Shown: positions 34,127 to 43,209 of the stretch, piece by piece
Layout: each line of letters begins with the position of its first letter
How positions within the stretch are numbered: the stretch's first letter is position 1
Translations under genes and position numbers: made by a program
NCBI GenBank assembly: GCA_937974245.1
Contig: CALJKV010000110.1
Span: 366,613-430,612, forward strand
Direction: 5' to 3'
From: an uncultured Chloroflexota bacterium
GTDB taxonomy: Bacteria > Chloroflexota > Anaerolineae > Aggregatilineales > Phototrophicaceae
Length of the DNA: 64,000 nucleotides
The notes under the pieces: model-generated
What the model was told of the DNA's origin: nothing
The model's input: the letters and a program-made list of their open reading frames with translations, nothing else
Databases searched by the model: none

Positions 34127-34714
34127 ATGATGGAGAAACTATTCGAGATAGACTGGTTGAAGTACCTCACCTGGGGCATTTTGTTAATCGCAGTGGTTTT
34201 CCTCGTTAAGGTGTGGATAAACCCACCCATCACGATTTACTGGTTTGAGGTGGCATTCCTCAGTCTCAAACGACAGTTTGCCTGTATCTTTGTCCCCCTG
34301 TTTCTGCTGCTGGCGTGTGTCTTGATCGCCAGCCCGGAAAGAATACGCGGGATTCGCCTGTGGATTCCTGCTGTCCTGTTATTCGCAAATATCCTGGCGT
34401 GTGCTGCTGCTATGCCTGGGTTGACGGCTGCGAACGAACATCAGGATAGTACGGTGTTTGAAAGTCGTGTCTACTACGTGATGACATCATACGGAACGTT
34501 GGGGTGGAGAAGCGGTTTTACAACCCCTGATGTATTTCTCTACGAATGCGATCAGTTTGGTCTGCTCTGCCAGGAAATCTACAGTTATACAGGCCCGCGG
34601 GTCTATGTTGAAGTAGCCGAATCATGGACGGCCAGCCTGATGACGGACTATGCTGCGGAAACTATCTCTCTGATTGTCAACGGGGAGAGTGTCTATACCT
34701 ACCAACCTGAATGA
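34127..34714 (+). CDS. membrane protein of an unnamed family (member 2 of 3)
   Basis: This 195-residue protein has three membrane segments (about 12-30, 48-68, 80-100) and a C-terminal extracytoplasmic domain. That domain has the pattern VFLYECDQFGLLC and ends ISLIVNGESVYTYQ. The same CDxxGxxC and final VNGxxxY strand recur in the proteins at 63043-63630 and, less closely, 16667-17338. Function unknown. The two Cys may form a disulphide outside the membrane. It sits alone between the repeat island and the next operon. Confidence 0.75.
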   Translation: MMEKLFEIDWLKYLTWGILLIAVVFLVKVWINPPITIYWFEVAFLSLKRQFACIFVPLFLLLACVLIASPERIRGIRLWIPAVLLFANILACAAAMPGLTAANEHQDSTVFESRVYYVMTSYGTLGWRSGFTTPDVFLYECDQFGLLCQEIYSYTGPRVYVEVAESWTASLMTDYAAETISLIVNGESVYTYQPE

Positions 34715-34874
34715 TGTCGCTTTATGACATTTTGGCAGATTTTGGTAGCTTTTTGTCATGATTCTGGGTATTTTTGTGTGGTCTGCGCTACAATGCGCCC
34801 GTTCGACCCACCGAGGTCGGCAATCGTGATTGGTTGGACGTGACAAGGGCACGTCAACACTTAAGGAAAAGATC

Positions 34875-35636
34875 ATGCAAAACCTACCCATCCCATTCCT
34901 GCTGTCTATTGCGAGTACGCTTGTTTCCGCCACGTTCGCGGTGTTTGTGCTGCGCCGCTGGTGGGAAAAACGCCGCCCACACCTAGCGGCCTGGGGCGTT
35001 GGCCTGGTGCTGTACACCCTGGGGACGTTGAGCCAGGTGATTCTGTCACTGACATGGAGTCCGTTCTTTTTCCTGCTGTGGTACTGGGCGGGGGCGATCA
35101 TGGTCGCGCCCTGGCTGGGACAGGGGACGATTTTTCTGCTGGTACGCAAAGGCAATATCGCCCGCAATATCGCGGTGCTGCTGGTGCTGGTGGGCGTGAT
35201 GACGCTGCCCTGGGCGCTCTTCCTCACCCCGGTGGATGGCAGCCAGTGGTCACCCGGCCAGGATATGACACAACTGTTGTATAATACGACGATTATGCCC
35301 AAAGGCGGCGTGCGGGTCTTCACCCCGATCATGAATATCTGGGGGACGCTGGCGCTGGTTGGCGGGGCGCTGTACTCGGCGCGGCTGTTCCGGCGCAAGC
35401 AGATTCTGCGCAACCGGATGATCGGCAACTGGCTGATCGCGGCGGGCGGGCTGCTCCCGGCAATGGGCGGGACGCTGCTGCATCTGGGGGACGCATCGTT
35501 TAAGTATATCGGGGAACTCACGGGCGTGGCGCTGATCTTCGCCGGTTTTCTGATGGCGACTCATGTCGCGCAGGACGCGGCGCAGTCCCGGCGGAACGCA
35601 GCGCAGCCGCCCCAAACACAGGAGCAAAGTGCTTAA
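34875..35636 (+). CDS. seven-segment membrane protein, unknown function
   Basis: This 253-residue, very hydrophobic protein has about seven predicted membrane segments and a short cytoplasmic tail (AAQPPQTQEQSA). The start at 34875 has AAGGAAAAG upstream; the preceding frame crosses a stable hairpin and is not used. I recognise no family, and no residues stand out as catalytic. It abuts the next membrane-protein gene (TAA immediately followed by GTG), so the two are probably made together. Confidence 0.8.
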   Translation: MQNLPIPFLLSIASTLVSATFAVFVLRRWWEKRRPHLAAWGVGLVLYTLGTLSQVILSLTWSPFFFLLWYWAGAIMVAPWLGQGTIFLLVRKGNIARNIAVLLVLVGVMTLPWALFLTPVDGSQWSPGQDMTQLLYNTTIMPKGGVRVFTPIMNIWGTLALVGGALYSARLFRRKQILRNRMIGNWLIAAGGLLPAMGGTLLHLGDASFKYIGELTGVALIFAGFLMATHVAQDAAQSRRNAAQPPQTQEQSA

Positions 35637-36029
35637 GTGTTGGAACTGCTGGTATTTTTGCGGGGAGCGCATTACTGGTTAAGCCGCCTCGGTCTGGGGG
35701 CGGCTATCGTCATGTTCCTGGCGGCATTCTTCATCGGCGTAATCCGCAAAGGGGATGTCACCCCGTTGTACCGCAAGCTGACGGTTGCCGTCGCCGGGTT
35801 GATGGCTGTCCAGACGGTCATCGGCGCTGTGATGTACTTCTTCCTCAGCACGCGCCCCGGCCAGGAGGTGCATCTCATCTATGGTCTGGGGATGACGCTG
35901 GCGCTGCCGTTCTTCATCTTTGTGGAGAAAACAGCGGAAAAACGCCCGGCGATGGGCAGCTACATCTGGGGATTCGCCGTGCTGATCGGGATTATCTTCC
36001 GGGGGATGATGACCGGCGCGGCGGCATAG
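35637..36029 (+). CDS. four-segment membrane protein, unknown function
   Basis: This 130-residue protein has four membrane segments (about 18-36, 48-68, 78-96, 106-125). It starts at GTG, placed directly after the stop of the upstream gene, with AGGAG inside that gene about 12 bases upstream. His, Arg and Lys lie at the membrane borders but there is no clear cofactor motif. The tight coupling suggests a complex with the preceding membrane protein. tadA follows within 20 bp. Confidence 0.75.
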   Translation: MLELLVFLRGAHYWLSRLGLGAAIVMFLAAFFIGVIRKGDVTPLYRKLTVAVAGLMAVQTVIGAVMYFFLSTRPGQEVHLIYGLGMTLALPFFIFVEKTAEKRPAMGSYIWGFAVLIGIIFRGMMTGAAA

Positions 36030-36045
36030 TGTGGTGATGTACGCG

Positions 36046-36495
36046 ATGGACGATGCCTACTGGATGCGGCTGGCGCTGGAAGAAGCTGTCAAGGCGCTTG
36101 AATCGGATGATGTGCCCATCGGCGCGATTGCGGTCAAAGATGGGGTCGTGATCGGGCGTGGATACAACCGCCGTGAAGGCGATCAAGACCCCACTGCCCA
36201 CGCGGAAATGATCGCTATCCGGGAAGCGGCGGCGGCGCTCAACTGCTGGCGGTTGGACGGCGTGACGCTGTACTGCACGCTGGAGCCATGCGCGATGTGC
36301 GCCGGGGCGATGGTGCTGGCACGACTGCCCCGTCTGGTGTATGCCGCCACCGACCCGAAAGCGGGTGCGGCAGGCAGTGTGATGGACATTGCCCGCCACC
36401 CCTTCCTGAATCATAGTGTGCAGGTGGAGCGCGGACTATATGCTGACGAAGCCGCCGAGCAGATTCGGGCTTTCTTCCGTAAATTGCGGGAATAG
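36046..36495 (+). CDS. tadA: tRNA-specific adenosine deaminase
   Basis: This 149-residue zinc deaminase converts A34 to inosine in tRNA(Arg), wobble position. The active site is HAE (H52, E54) and PCAMC (C82, C85), and the length is typical. ATG 36046 is chosen with GGTG about 9 bases upstream; in-frame GTG 36031 and ATG 36037 are possible. It is the last gene of a three-gene run with two membrane proteins, without obvious functional linkage. It is followed by the composite palindromic repeat C. Confidence 0.93.
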   Translation: MDDAYWMRLALEEAVKALESDDVPIGAIAVKDGVVIGRGYNRREGDQDPTAHAEMIAIREAAAALNCWRLDGVTLYCTLEPCAMCAGAMVLARLPRLVYAATDPKAGAAGSVMDIARHPFLNHSVQVERGLYADEAAEQIRAFFRKLRE

Positions 36496-36576
36496 GGGGC
36501 GGTTTAAGTTATTGACGGTGTTTTCCAGGGGGCGGATGATGCGTTTTAACGAGTTAACGCGGTGTTCCAAATGCGC

Positions 36577-36651
36577 GGGCGCAATACATTGCGCCCCTAC
36601 ATATCCCTCATTATAGGAAGATTCCGTAGGGGAGACCACACGGGGTCGCCC
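36577..36651. repeat. composite (inverted pair) palindromic repeat, copy C
   Basis: The left half is GGGCGCAAT..ATTGCGCCCCTAC (36577-36600). A 25-bp middle near-palindrome (ATATCCCTCAT / TATAGGAAGATTCC) follows. The right half, GTAGGGGAGACC..GGGGTCGCCC (36626-36651), is in opposite orientation. Two palindromes facing each other is a REPIN-like layout. Copies A and B are single halves. Confidence 0.75.
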
Positions 36652-36762
36652 GATTTATCTCCATATTGGAATGTAAAATGGTATCTTTATTCCCCTATCC
36701 TACCCTACGTCAAAACCTGACAATCGCTCACTTTTCTTGATTTCACTGAGGCATAACCCACT

Positions 36763-37593
36763 ATGACGACCCAACTGGTCCTGCTCGGCACCGGGACTCC
36801 CAACGCTGACCCCGAACGGCACGGTTCGGCGCTGGCGGTGGTGGTCAACGATACGCCGTACCTGGTGGACGCCGGGCCGGGCGTGGTGCGGCGGGTAGCA
36901 GCGGCCTATCAGCGCGGGGTAACTGGTCTGGCAGTCAGCCGCCTCAACCGCCTGTTCCTGACGCATCTGCATTCCGACCATACGGTTGGCCTGCCCGACC
37001 TGCTGCTCACGCCCTGGGTGTTGGAACGCGAGTTGCCGCTGGATATTTACGGCCCGGCGGGGACGCGAGAGATGGTTGACCACCTGCTGGCCGCCTACGT
37101 GCAGGACATTCACGAACGCATTACAGGGTTAGAACCGGCCAATACCACCGGCTGCACAACAACTGTAACCGAAATCACGGCGGGCGTGTGTTACCAGGAC
37201 GATTTTGTCACCGTCGGGGCCTTCCCGGTCAAGCATGGGTCATGGGCGGCTTTCGGCTATAAATTCACGACGCCCGACCGGGTGATCGTCATCTCCGGTG
37301 ATACTTGCCCGGTTGAAAGCGTGGTTGAACAGGCCGCCGGATGTGACATCCTGGTACATGAGGTGTATTCGGTGACGGGGTTTCAACGGCGGCCAGCGCA
37401 ATGGCAGCGGTATCATGCCAGTGTGCATACCTCGGCGCACGAACTGGCGACCATCGCTCGGCGGACGCAGCCGGGGCTGCTGGTGCTGGTGCATCAACTG
37501 TTCTGGGGGACATCCCCGGATGAACTGGTGGCTGAAGTGTGTTCCGGTTATGGCGGCGCAGTGGTTTGCGGGAATGACCTTGACGTGTTTTAA
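36763..37593 (+). CDS. metallo-beta-lactamase-fold hydrolase (RNase Z/Atsa-like)
   Basis: This 276-residue hydrolase has the two-metal site HLHSDH (H68, H70, D72, H73), with further ligands H near 158 (FPVKHG), D in ISGDTCP and H in VHQLFW. The plan is that of the RNase Z/arylsulfatase/phosphodiesterase branch. It lacks the long exosite of true RNase Z, so a phosphodiester or sulfate ester substrate is as likely as tRNA. GAGG lies upstream. The gene is monocistronic, and the terminator beyond it belongs mainly to the opposite gene. Confidence 0.9.
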   Translation: MTTQLVLLGTGTPNADPERHGSALAVVVNDTPYLVDAGPGVVRRVAAAYQRGVTGLAVSRLNRLFLTHLHSDHTVGLPDLLLTPWVLERELPLDIYGPAGTREMVDHLLAAYVQDIHERITGLEPANTTGCTTTVTEITAGVCYQDDFVTVGAFPVKHGSWAAFGYKFTTPDRVIVISGDTCPVESVVEQAAGCDILVHEVYSVTGFQRRPAQWQRYHASVHTSAHELATIARRTQPGLLVLVHQLFWGTSPDELVAEVCSGYGGAVVCGNDLDVF

Positions 37594-37598
37594 AAAAC

Positions 37599-37626
37599 AA
37601 CGGACGAAGCAACGGCCTCGTCCGTT
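37599..37626 (-). terminator. terminator for DUF3352 gene
   Basis: AACGGACGA / TCGTCCGTT form a 9-bp stem. On the minus strand it is followed by TTGTTTTTT, so it acts on the minus-strand gene ending at 37658. On the plus strand the T-run is short. Confidence 0.8.
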
Positions 37627-37657
37627 TAGATTATGTGGCTGAGTAAGAGCCGAGCGA

Positions 37658-39454
37658 TTACTGTGCCGGCGCGAGCGGTTCGCTGCCGAGCGTAAGGACG
37701 AAGCGTCCGACGGCGGCATTATCGCCACCCTGCGAAAAACTGAATGAGGCGGTGCTGAGCGCACCCAGTACCATGCGTATCTGCTGCATGTCGCGCAGTT
37801 CACGGTCACTAGCGGTCGGCAGCCCTGCCAGGTGGTCGAGCAGCGGCACGAAGCCCCGCAGGTTCAGATACCCCATAGACTGGGCATCGGCCAGGGCGTA
37901 CTGTCGCGCTTCGGCAAAGGCGGGTGTGTCGGCCAGTGTTGTGCCCTGGGGATTCAGGCTGTAGGTCACGCCGGGGCGTGTCCCGCCGACCAGTACTTCG
38001 CCGTTGCTGCCTAATAGCAGGTCAATGCTGCCTACCAGCGCCCGTTCCATATCCGTCACGTTTGCCGGATTCAAAGGCAGCATATTCAGGAATGGGGCGT
38101 TGAAGGCCAGCACCTGGCTGCTGCCGATTGTTTCTGTCTGATATTCCAGTTTGTATTGATCCGCCGCGCTGCCTACCGCTGTCACCAGTGTCTGCGCCGC
38201 GTCAGGGTCGGTGGCTTCAATCACCAACGCCATATCCGGGACGATTGGCGGCATGCCATTTTCCGCCCCCGGCAGAATGCGCATATACAGGGCATAATCG
38301 CCGGTCATCCAGGGCAGAACATCGGTTTCCAGGCTCAGGCCGGTTGCGCCGGAGAAGGCCAGATTAATGAAGGTGGGGATGCTGCCCAGGTTGAAGTCGC
38401 GCAGGAAACGAGAGGCGTCATCATTGAAGGCATCATCCGGCATCTGCTTCATCTGGGCTTGCAGCATGTCGCCAAACACACGCAGGTTCTCAAAACCATT
38501 TAGCGTGGCCGGGCCGAGGTTGTTGCCGAAGAGCGCCACCGGGGCATCCGCCGGGAGGTAGCGGGCGAAGTCGGCATTCACCGGGCCGCTGGGGTAGTTC
38601 ATGACCAGCCCCGCTTCTTCAAGCGCGGCAGTGTCATTGTAAGTCTGGACGATGTCCATGACAAAGGCGCGGTTATCCAGCAGGGCGAAACCGTAGGCCT
38701 GGGCGCCGATAATATTGTAGAAATCACCCAGCATGGAGCCCATCATGCCCATTGAAGCCGCACTCTGCTCCATCATTATTCCGATGAAGCTGCTGTAATC
38801 CAGGTAAACCTGAATCCCATACCCTTCGCCAGGGAGCATCGCCAGCGTGCCGGTGAATTTGGGGTTCTCGCTTAACGGAGCGGCGGGCATACCCAAGAGT
38901 TCCATGTCCTCGACAATGAACAGCGCCTCGTCACCGATAGCCAGGATCGTGCTCTGGTAGCTGTCCTTGGTGGGTACAAACAAGGTGAAGCTGTTCGTTT
39001 CCTCTTTGGTATACAACTTGTTTTCGATTTGCTGTGCGAACAGCCCACTAACAAAAGACACGGCTTTAGCGCGATCAGTGATGGCGACAACCGCGATGAC
39101 AGGGGCATTGGGACTGCTCATATCCAGGCTTGCAACGCCGATCGCCGCTGTATCGCCTAACCACGAGCGAATAGCTGTCTGGAAGTCACCCTGGAATTGT
39201 TCCTGGATGGCCTGGTCAAGCAGCCCGGTAACCGTGACCGGAGGGATTGTGCCGGCAGGCAGCAGTACGCCCAGTTGACCGAGAACGGCATCAAGCTGTG
39301 TCAGTGTGCCGTCGCTAATATCCACCGCCGCAAAGAGGGGTGTATCAGCCGGGAAATAACGTGCCAGGGCAGTCAGGTTATCCTGCGCCATTGCCGGAGC
39401 AACGGCTGCACCCAGTAGTACAGCCAGGAGCAGCAGAAGCGATAGTTTCTTCAT
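37658..39454 (-). CDS. secreted DUF3352 family protein
   Basis: This 598-residue protein has a clear signal peptide (LSLLLLLAVLLGAAVAPAMAQ). The DUF3352 region begins ALARYFPADTPLFAAVDISDG and is repeated once (a second FARYLPADAPVALFGNNLG near 300), suggesting two similar halves. Function unknown; the family is found in envelope proteins of cyanobacteria and Chloroflexi. AAGGAG precedes the ATG. A good -10 lies upstream (39518-39523) and a terminator follows, so it is a single-gene unit. Confidence 0.88.
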   Translation of the reverse strand: MKKLSLLLLLAVLLGAAVAPAMAQDNLTALARYFPADTPLFAAVDISDGTLTQLDAVLGQLGVLLPAGTIPPVTVTGLLDQAIQEQFQGDFQTAIRSWLGDTAAIGVASLDMSSPNAPVIAVVAITDRAKAVSFVSGLFAQQIENKLYTKEETNSFTLFVPTKDSYQSTILAIGDEALFIVEDMELLGMPAAPLSENPKFTGTLAMLPGEGYGIQVYLDYSSFIGIMMEQSAASMGMMGSMLGDFYNIIGAQAYGFALLDNRAFVMDIVQTYNDTAALEEAGLVMNYPSGPVNADFARYLPADAPVALFGNNLGPATLNGFENLRVFGDMLQAQMKQMPDDAFNDDASRFLRDFNLGSIPTFINLAFSGATGLSLETDVLPWMTGDYALYMRILPGAENGMPPIVPDMALVIEATDPDAAQTLVTAVGSAADQYKLEYQTETIGSSQVLAFNAPFLNMLPLNPANVTDMERALVGSIDLLLGSNGEVLVGGTRPGVTYSLNPQGTTLADTPAFAEARQYALADAQSMGYLNLRGFVPLLDHLAGLPTASDRELRDMQQIRMVLGALSTASFSFSQGGDNAAVGRFVLTLGSEPLAPAQ

Positions 39455-39844
39455 AAATGACTCTCCTTCAGAATCGATGCGTAACGAGCGAACTTACAAC
39501 TCCCTCTATCTATTTTCATTATACGTGGCTACAGCGGGGTAGGTTGCAAAAAGCGTGTTAAAACCTGGCAGGAATTGATTAAAGGTTAGGTTCAATGTGA
39601 CACCGCCGCGCTGTAATCCTAAGCTCTTTCTGAGACGCTATGCGCAAGCCCGTTGTTCCGGATTGGCTGAATAGTTAAAAATTAGAATATATCTCGAAAA
39701 AATGTTATAAAAACGCCCCCTGGGTAGGCTTTGCGTAGGTGAAGCGTTTTGCGGCGGACAGACAACTTGCCTGTTTTATGCTTTACTGTACACAAGTCTA
39801 CTCAGACTTGATCGTTCAACACACTCAGAGAGGGAGTTTGTACC
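39455..39844. promoter_or_regulatory. divergent promoter region
   Basis: This 390-bp gap lies between the DUF3352 gene (minus) and the SH3-domain gene (plus). On the minus strand TATAAT (39523-39518) has a TTGCAA 20 bp upstream, a little long. On the plus strand AT-rich boxes around 39670-39715 (for example TTATAAAA) may be promoter elements. GAGAGGGAG before 39845 is the ribosome-binding site. There is no small gene I can support. Confidence 0.45.
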
Positions 39845-41482
39845 ATGCGAAGTATTTTTCGTGTTCGTTGGAGGGTGTTTTTTGTCGTAGCACTCTGCCT
39901 GCTGCTGGCCGGTGTCGTCTCCGCCCAGGGTGGGTTCATCATCTATGGGCAGTCTGTCGCCGGGGAAATTAGCGATCAAGCCCCACTGGTGTTCTATACT
40001 TTTCAGGGGAATGCCGGGGATTTGATGACCGCCCAGGCCGTGGCGGCAGCGCCAGGGCTGGACCCGACGCTGACCTTACTCAGCCCGAGTGGTGTGCCGC
40101 TGGTCAACAACGATAACGACCCGTTTGGGTTTAGTCCGACTGACGCCCGCCTGAGTTACCAATTAACAGAAACCGGCGTATATTCGCTGCTGGTGGGCGC
40201 TGCCAATAACACCCGGGGCGGTTTTGGGCTGCGTCTGACCCAGCGTGCGAGCAGCACAGGCACGGCACCGCTGGGCGAGTCGGCGCAGGTTGACCTGACA
40301 ACCGGTTCGCAAACGCTGATCGTTCCGGGCAACCCGGCTGCGGTTACGCCCATCACGATCGAGTCTGATCCGCCGGGCGCACCGTTTTCGGTGGAAGTAC
40401 GTGACCCCAGCGGGCAGATTATCGCTGTGTTTGCCGGGTTGCCTAGTGTTACTCTGGCGCTGCCGGCTGCCAGTGGCGATTTCCAGATTACCGTCACCGG
40501 GACAACACCTAACGCACAGGGCAGCGTCGCGGTCAGCCAGGGAGATACCCCGGTTTCACCGAGTGACAATTCGCCGCCGCCACCGCCTGTTGCGACTGAG
40601 GAAGTCGCTCCCGATGAAAACGTGTGCCGTGTTACATCGGGGAATGTCACCAACGTGCGGAGTGGTCCCGGCACAGATTACGATACGGTTGCCCAGTTAA
40701 ACAGTGGGGAATTCTATGAAGTGGCCGGTATCTACAACGGCTGGTACGCGGTGAATCTCCCCGGTGGCGGACAGGGATGGGTACGGAACGATGTGGTGAT
40801 CGCCAGCGGCCCGTGTGATAACTTGCCGGTAGTTCAACCGCCCCAGGGACAACCAGGGTCGGGCGCTACAGCGACCTATACACTGACAACTGCGCCCGGA
40901 CAAGTGACGGCGACCTTCACACCGTCATATACCCCGCCCGCGCAGCAACAACCGCCGACGGCTACCCAACCACCGCAGCAGGTACCGCCTACAGCGACGC
41001 CGCCTGCGCAGCAGCAGCCACCAACGGCCACCCAACCACCACCCCCACAGCAACCAACTGTAACCTTCACCCCGTCCTATACGCCAACGACGCCACCGGC
41101 GCCCCAGGAAGCGCCGTCTGACCCGCGCTTCAACAATCCGCTGGATATTCCGCTCGATACAACCGCATCGGTGACGGAGTTTGTATCGTATCCGGGTGGG
41201 GATACTGAAGACCGGGTGCGCTTCAGCATAACCGGGATGAATCCCAACTCATCACTCTCTGGCGGGCGTGCGAGGCTCATTCTGGCGGTGAGCTGTTTTG
41301 GCACCAACACCAACCAGGTACAGTTCTTCACCAACGGGCATACATACGCCTGCGGCCAGACTATCGTTGACCAGGAAGTGACCTTTGACTCAAACACAGG
41401 CAGTGTGGTGATTACCGCCGTAGGTGGCACTGGTACCTATGTGCAGTGGGTGCTGACCGGCACGGCCACACGGGTGAACTGA
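39845..41482 (+). CDS. secreted protein with SH3b domain and Pro/Gln/Thr linker
   Basis: The protein has 545 residues. After a signal peptide (FFVVALCLLLAGVVSAQ) comes a PPC-like beta domain (about 30-130, YGQSVAGEISDQAPLVFYTFQGNAGD). A second beta region follows, then a bacterial SH3 domain (about 260-320, VTNVRSGPGTDYDTVAQLNSG). A long PPTATQPP-type spacer (about 345-425) leads to a C-terminal domain with two Cys. It probably binds cell-wall or surface polymers. GAGAGGGAG lies upstream. A terminator follows. Confidence 0.85.
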   Translation: MRSIFRVRWRVFFVVALCLLLAGVVSAQGGFIIYGQSVAGEISDQAPLVFYTFQGNAGDLMTAQAVAAAPGLDPTLTLLSPSGVPLVNNDNDPFGFSPTDARLSYQLTETGVYSLLVGAANNTRGGFGLRLTQRASSTGTAPLGESAQVDLTTGSQTLIVPGNPAAVTPITIESDPPGAPFSVEVRDPSGQIIAVFAGLPSVTLALPAASGDFQITVTGTTPNAQGSVAVSQGDTPVSPSDNSPPPPPVATEEVAPDENVCRVTSGNVTNVRSGPGTDYDTVAQLNSGEFYEVAGIYNGWYAVNLPGGGQGWVRNDVVIASGPCDNLPVVQPPQGQPGSGATATYTLTTAPGQVTATFTPSYTPPAQQQPPTATQPPQQVPPTATPPAQQQPPTATQPPPPQQPTVTFTPSYTPTTPPAPQEAPSDPRFNNPLDIPLDTTASVTEFVSYPGGDTEDRVRFSITGMNPNSSLSGGRARLILAVSCFGTNTNQVQFFTNGHTYACGQTIVDQEVTFDSNTGSVVITAVGGTGTYVQWVLTGTATRVN

Positions 41483-41559
41483 GTTCTAAGCGGTAGTAGC
41501 GAGCGGGAAGTTTGTACGAGCGCTTCCCTGCTCTGTGAGGAGATTCAGCCCTCAAATCA

Positions 41560-41591
41560 AAGAGGCGACCAGCAGGCCGCCTCTTGCTTTT
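41560..41591 (+). terminator. intrinsic terminator
   Basis: AAGAGGCG / CGCCTCTT (41560-41567, 41578-41585) has a 10-nt loop and is then followed by GCTTTT. It ends the SH3-domain gene. With TTTGA.TT on the other strand it may also act on the convergent gene. Confidence 0.75.
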
Positions 41592-41614
41592 AAACCAAGG
41601 TAGTGCCGTGCTAA

Positions 41615-43186
41615 TCACCGCCGGTCAAAATATGTTTCAATATAGCGTACTACATCACGGAAGGAGATGATTCCAGAAACCGTACCATTCTCGTTCACAA
41701 TGGGGACATGGCGGTAATGGTGGATAGACATCAGGTGCAGCGCATGGGCAATCGAAATGTGCGCGGGGAGTGTATCCGGGTTGGGAGTCATGAATTCGCT
41801 GACGGTGCGGTTATCCAGGTCTGTAACCTTCATGGCGATCTTCATCAGTACGTCGCTTTCAGTGAAGATGCCGGCGAGATGGTTGGACGGATCCACCACC
41901 AATAGCGCCCCGATACCGGCTTCGTGCATCATATTGATGGCCTGTGCCACCGACGTTTCCGGCGTCACCGTGATCGGGGTGCGCCCCTGGTGTAAAACCG
42001 CGATAGGCGCCTGGGTAATGTCGGCCATCGGGTCAACCTTACTGGACATCTCCGCCGGAAGTTCGCCGAGCTGCTCGCTCATCTCATCCATGTAGGCTTC
42101 ATCCAGCCCACTGATTGCCATCGTTTCAGCCGTATCCACCATGGTAACTTCTGATTCGGCTTCCGGTTCAATCGTCCAGGTGTAGTCCGCCTGATAGAGA
42201 CTCCGCAGATCGGTACTGGGTTTCTTCACCCGTGCTTCCTGCACCTGGGCCATCAGTTGTTGTTCATAAGGCGGCTTAGGGATGCGATAGATGACGCCAA
42301 AAGGAACGGGGTAATCGGGATAGTCCATCTGGGCCAGCAGGTATGCGAGGTGGTCGTCGGTTTCATCGTGCACGAGCAGGTCGGCTTCCGTCACGCCGTC
42401 ACCCAGCTGTACGACTTCTAGCCGCAGGCCGTTGAGCCGCAGACCTTTATCTTTGTCCTTGCCAAAAATCATCGGCTGTCCATGTTCCAGGAAAAGCGCG
42501 TTGTCGTCCTGGGTGCTTTTATTCGCCACATGCTCCCAGGTGCCGTTATTGAAGATGACGCAGTTCTGGAAGATTTCGACAAACGACGTGCCTTTGTGTT
42601 CGGCGGCATCTTTCAATGTAGCCTCAAGGTGGCGGGTGAGGGTATCCATCGTACGGGCGATGAAAGTCGCTTCCGCGCCCAGGGCGACAGCCACCGGGTT
42701 AAAAGCCGGTTCAACCGAGCCCATTGGCGAAGACTTGGTTTTCGTACCGGGCAGCGATGTGGGGGAATACTGGCCTTTGGTCAGTCCGTAAATACGATTG
42801 TTGAAGAGCAGGATGTTCAGGTCAATATTGCGGCGGCAGGCGTGCAGCAGGTGATTGCCGCCGATGCTCAGGCCATCGCCATCGCCGGTCACGACCCACA
42901 CGCTCAGTTCCGGGCGGGCGATTTTCAGGCCGGTTGCCAGGGTAGGAGCGCGTCCATGAATACTATGGATGCCATAGGTATTCATGTAGTAGGGGAAGCG
43001 GCTGGAGCAACCAATGCCAGAGATAAAGACGATGTTTTCTTTAGGGATGCCGAGGCCGGGCAGTGTTTTCTGCACCCCGGCGATAATCGCGTAATCGCCA
43101 CAGCCAGGACACCAGCGCACGGTCTGGTCAGACGCAAAATCCTTGCGCGTATAAGTCGGGATATTTTGGATAGGAATGTCAGTCAT
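41615..43186 (-). CDS. 2-oxoacid:ferredoxin oxidoreductase beta subunit fused to two CBS domains
   Basis: The protein has 523 residues. The first about 330 are a TPP-binding beta subunit of the KorB/PorB type. The N-terminal CPGCG (C26, C29), C60 and a later Cys (FQNC) hold a 4Fe-4S cluster; GDGDGLSIGGN..NILLFNN (101-130) binds TPP-Mg. It oxidatively decarboxylates a 2-oxoacid to acyl-CoA with ferredoxin. A linker (about 335-390) leads to two CBS domains (about 395-520: SVAQAINMMHEAGIGALLVVD and the second with ALHLMSIHHYRHVPIVNENG). CBS pairs sense adenylates, so the enzyme may respond to energy charge. The alpha/gamma subunit normally next door is missing. Confidence 0.93.
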   Translation of the reverse strand: MTDIPIQNIPTYTRKDFASDQTVRWCPGCGDYAIIAGVQKTLPGLGIPKENIVFISGIGCSSRFPYYMNTYGIHSIHGRAPTLATGLKIARPELSVWVVTGDGDGLSIGGNHLLHACRRNIDLNILLFNNRIYGLTKGQYSPTSLPGTKTKSSPMGSVEPAFNPVAVALGAEATFIARTMDTLTRHLEATLKDAAEHKGTSFVEIFQNCVIFNNGTWEHVANKSTQDDNALFLEHGQPMIFGKDKDKGLRLNGLRLEVVQLGDGVTEADLLVHDETDDHLAYLLAQMDYPDYPVPFGVIYRIPKPPYEQQLMAQVQEARVKKPSTDLRSLYQADYTWTIEPEAESEVTMVDTAETMAISGLDEAYMDEMSEQLGELPAEMSSKVDPMADITQAPIAVLHQGRTPITVTPETSVAQAINMMHEAGIGALLVVDPSNHLAGIFTESDVLMKIAMKVTDLDNRTVSEFMTPNPDTLPAHISIAHALHLMSIHHYRHVPIVNENGTVSGIISFRDVVRYIETYFDRR

Positions 43187-43209
43187 AGTTTATCCTTATT
43201 CAACCGAGA

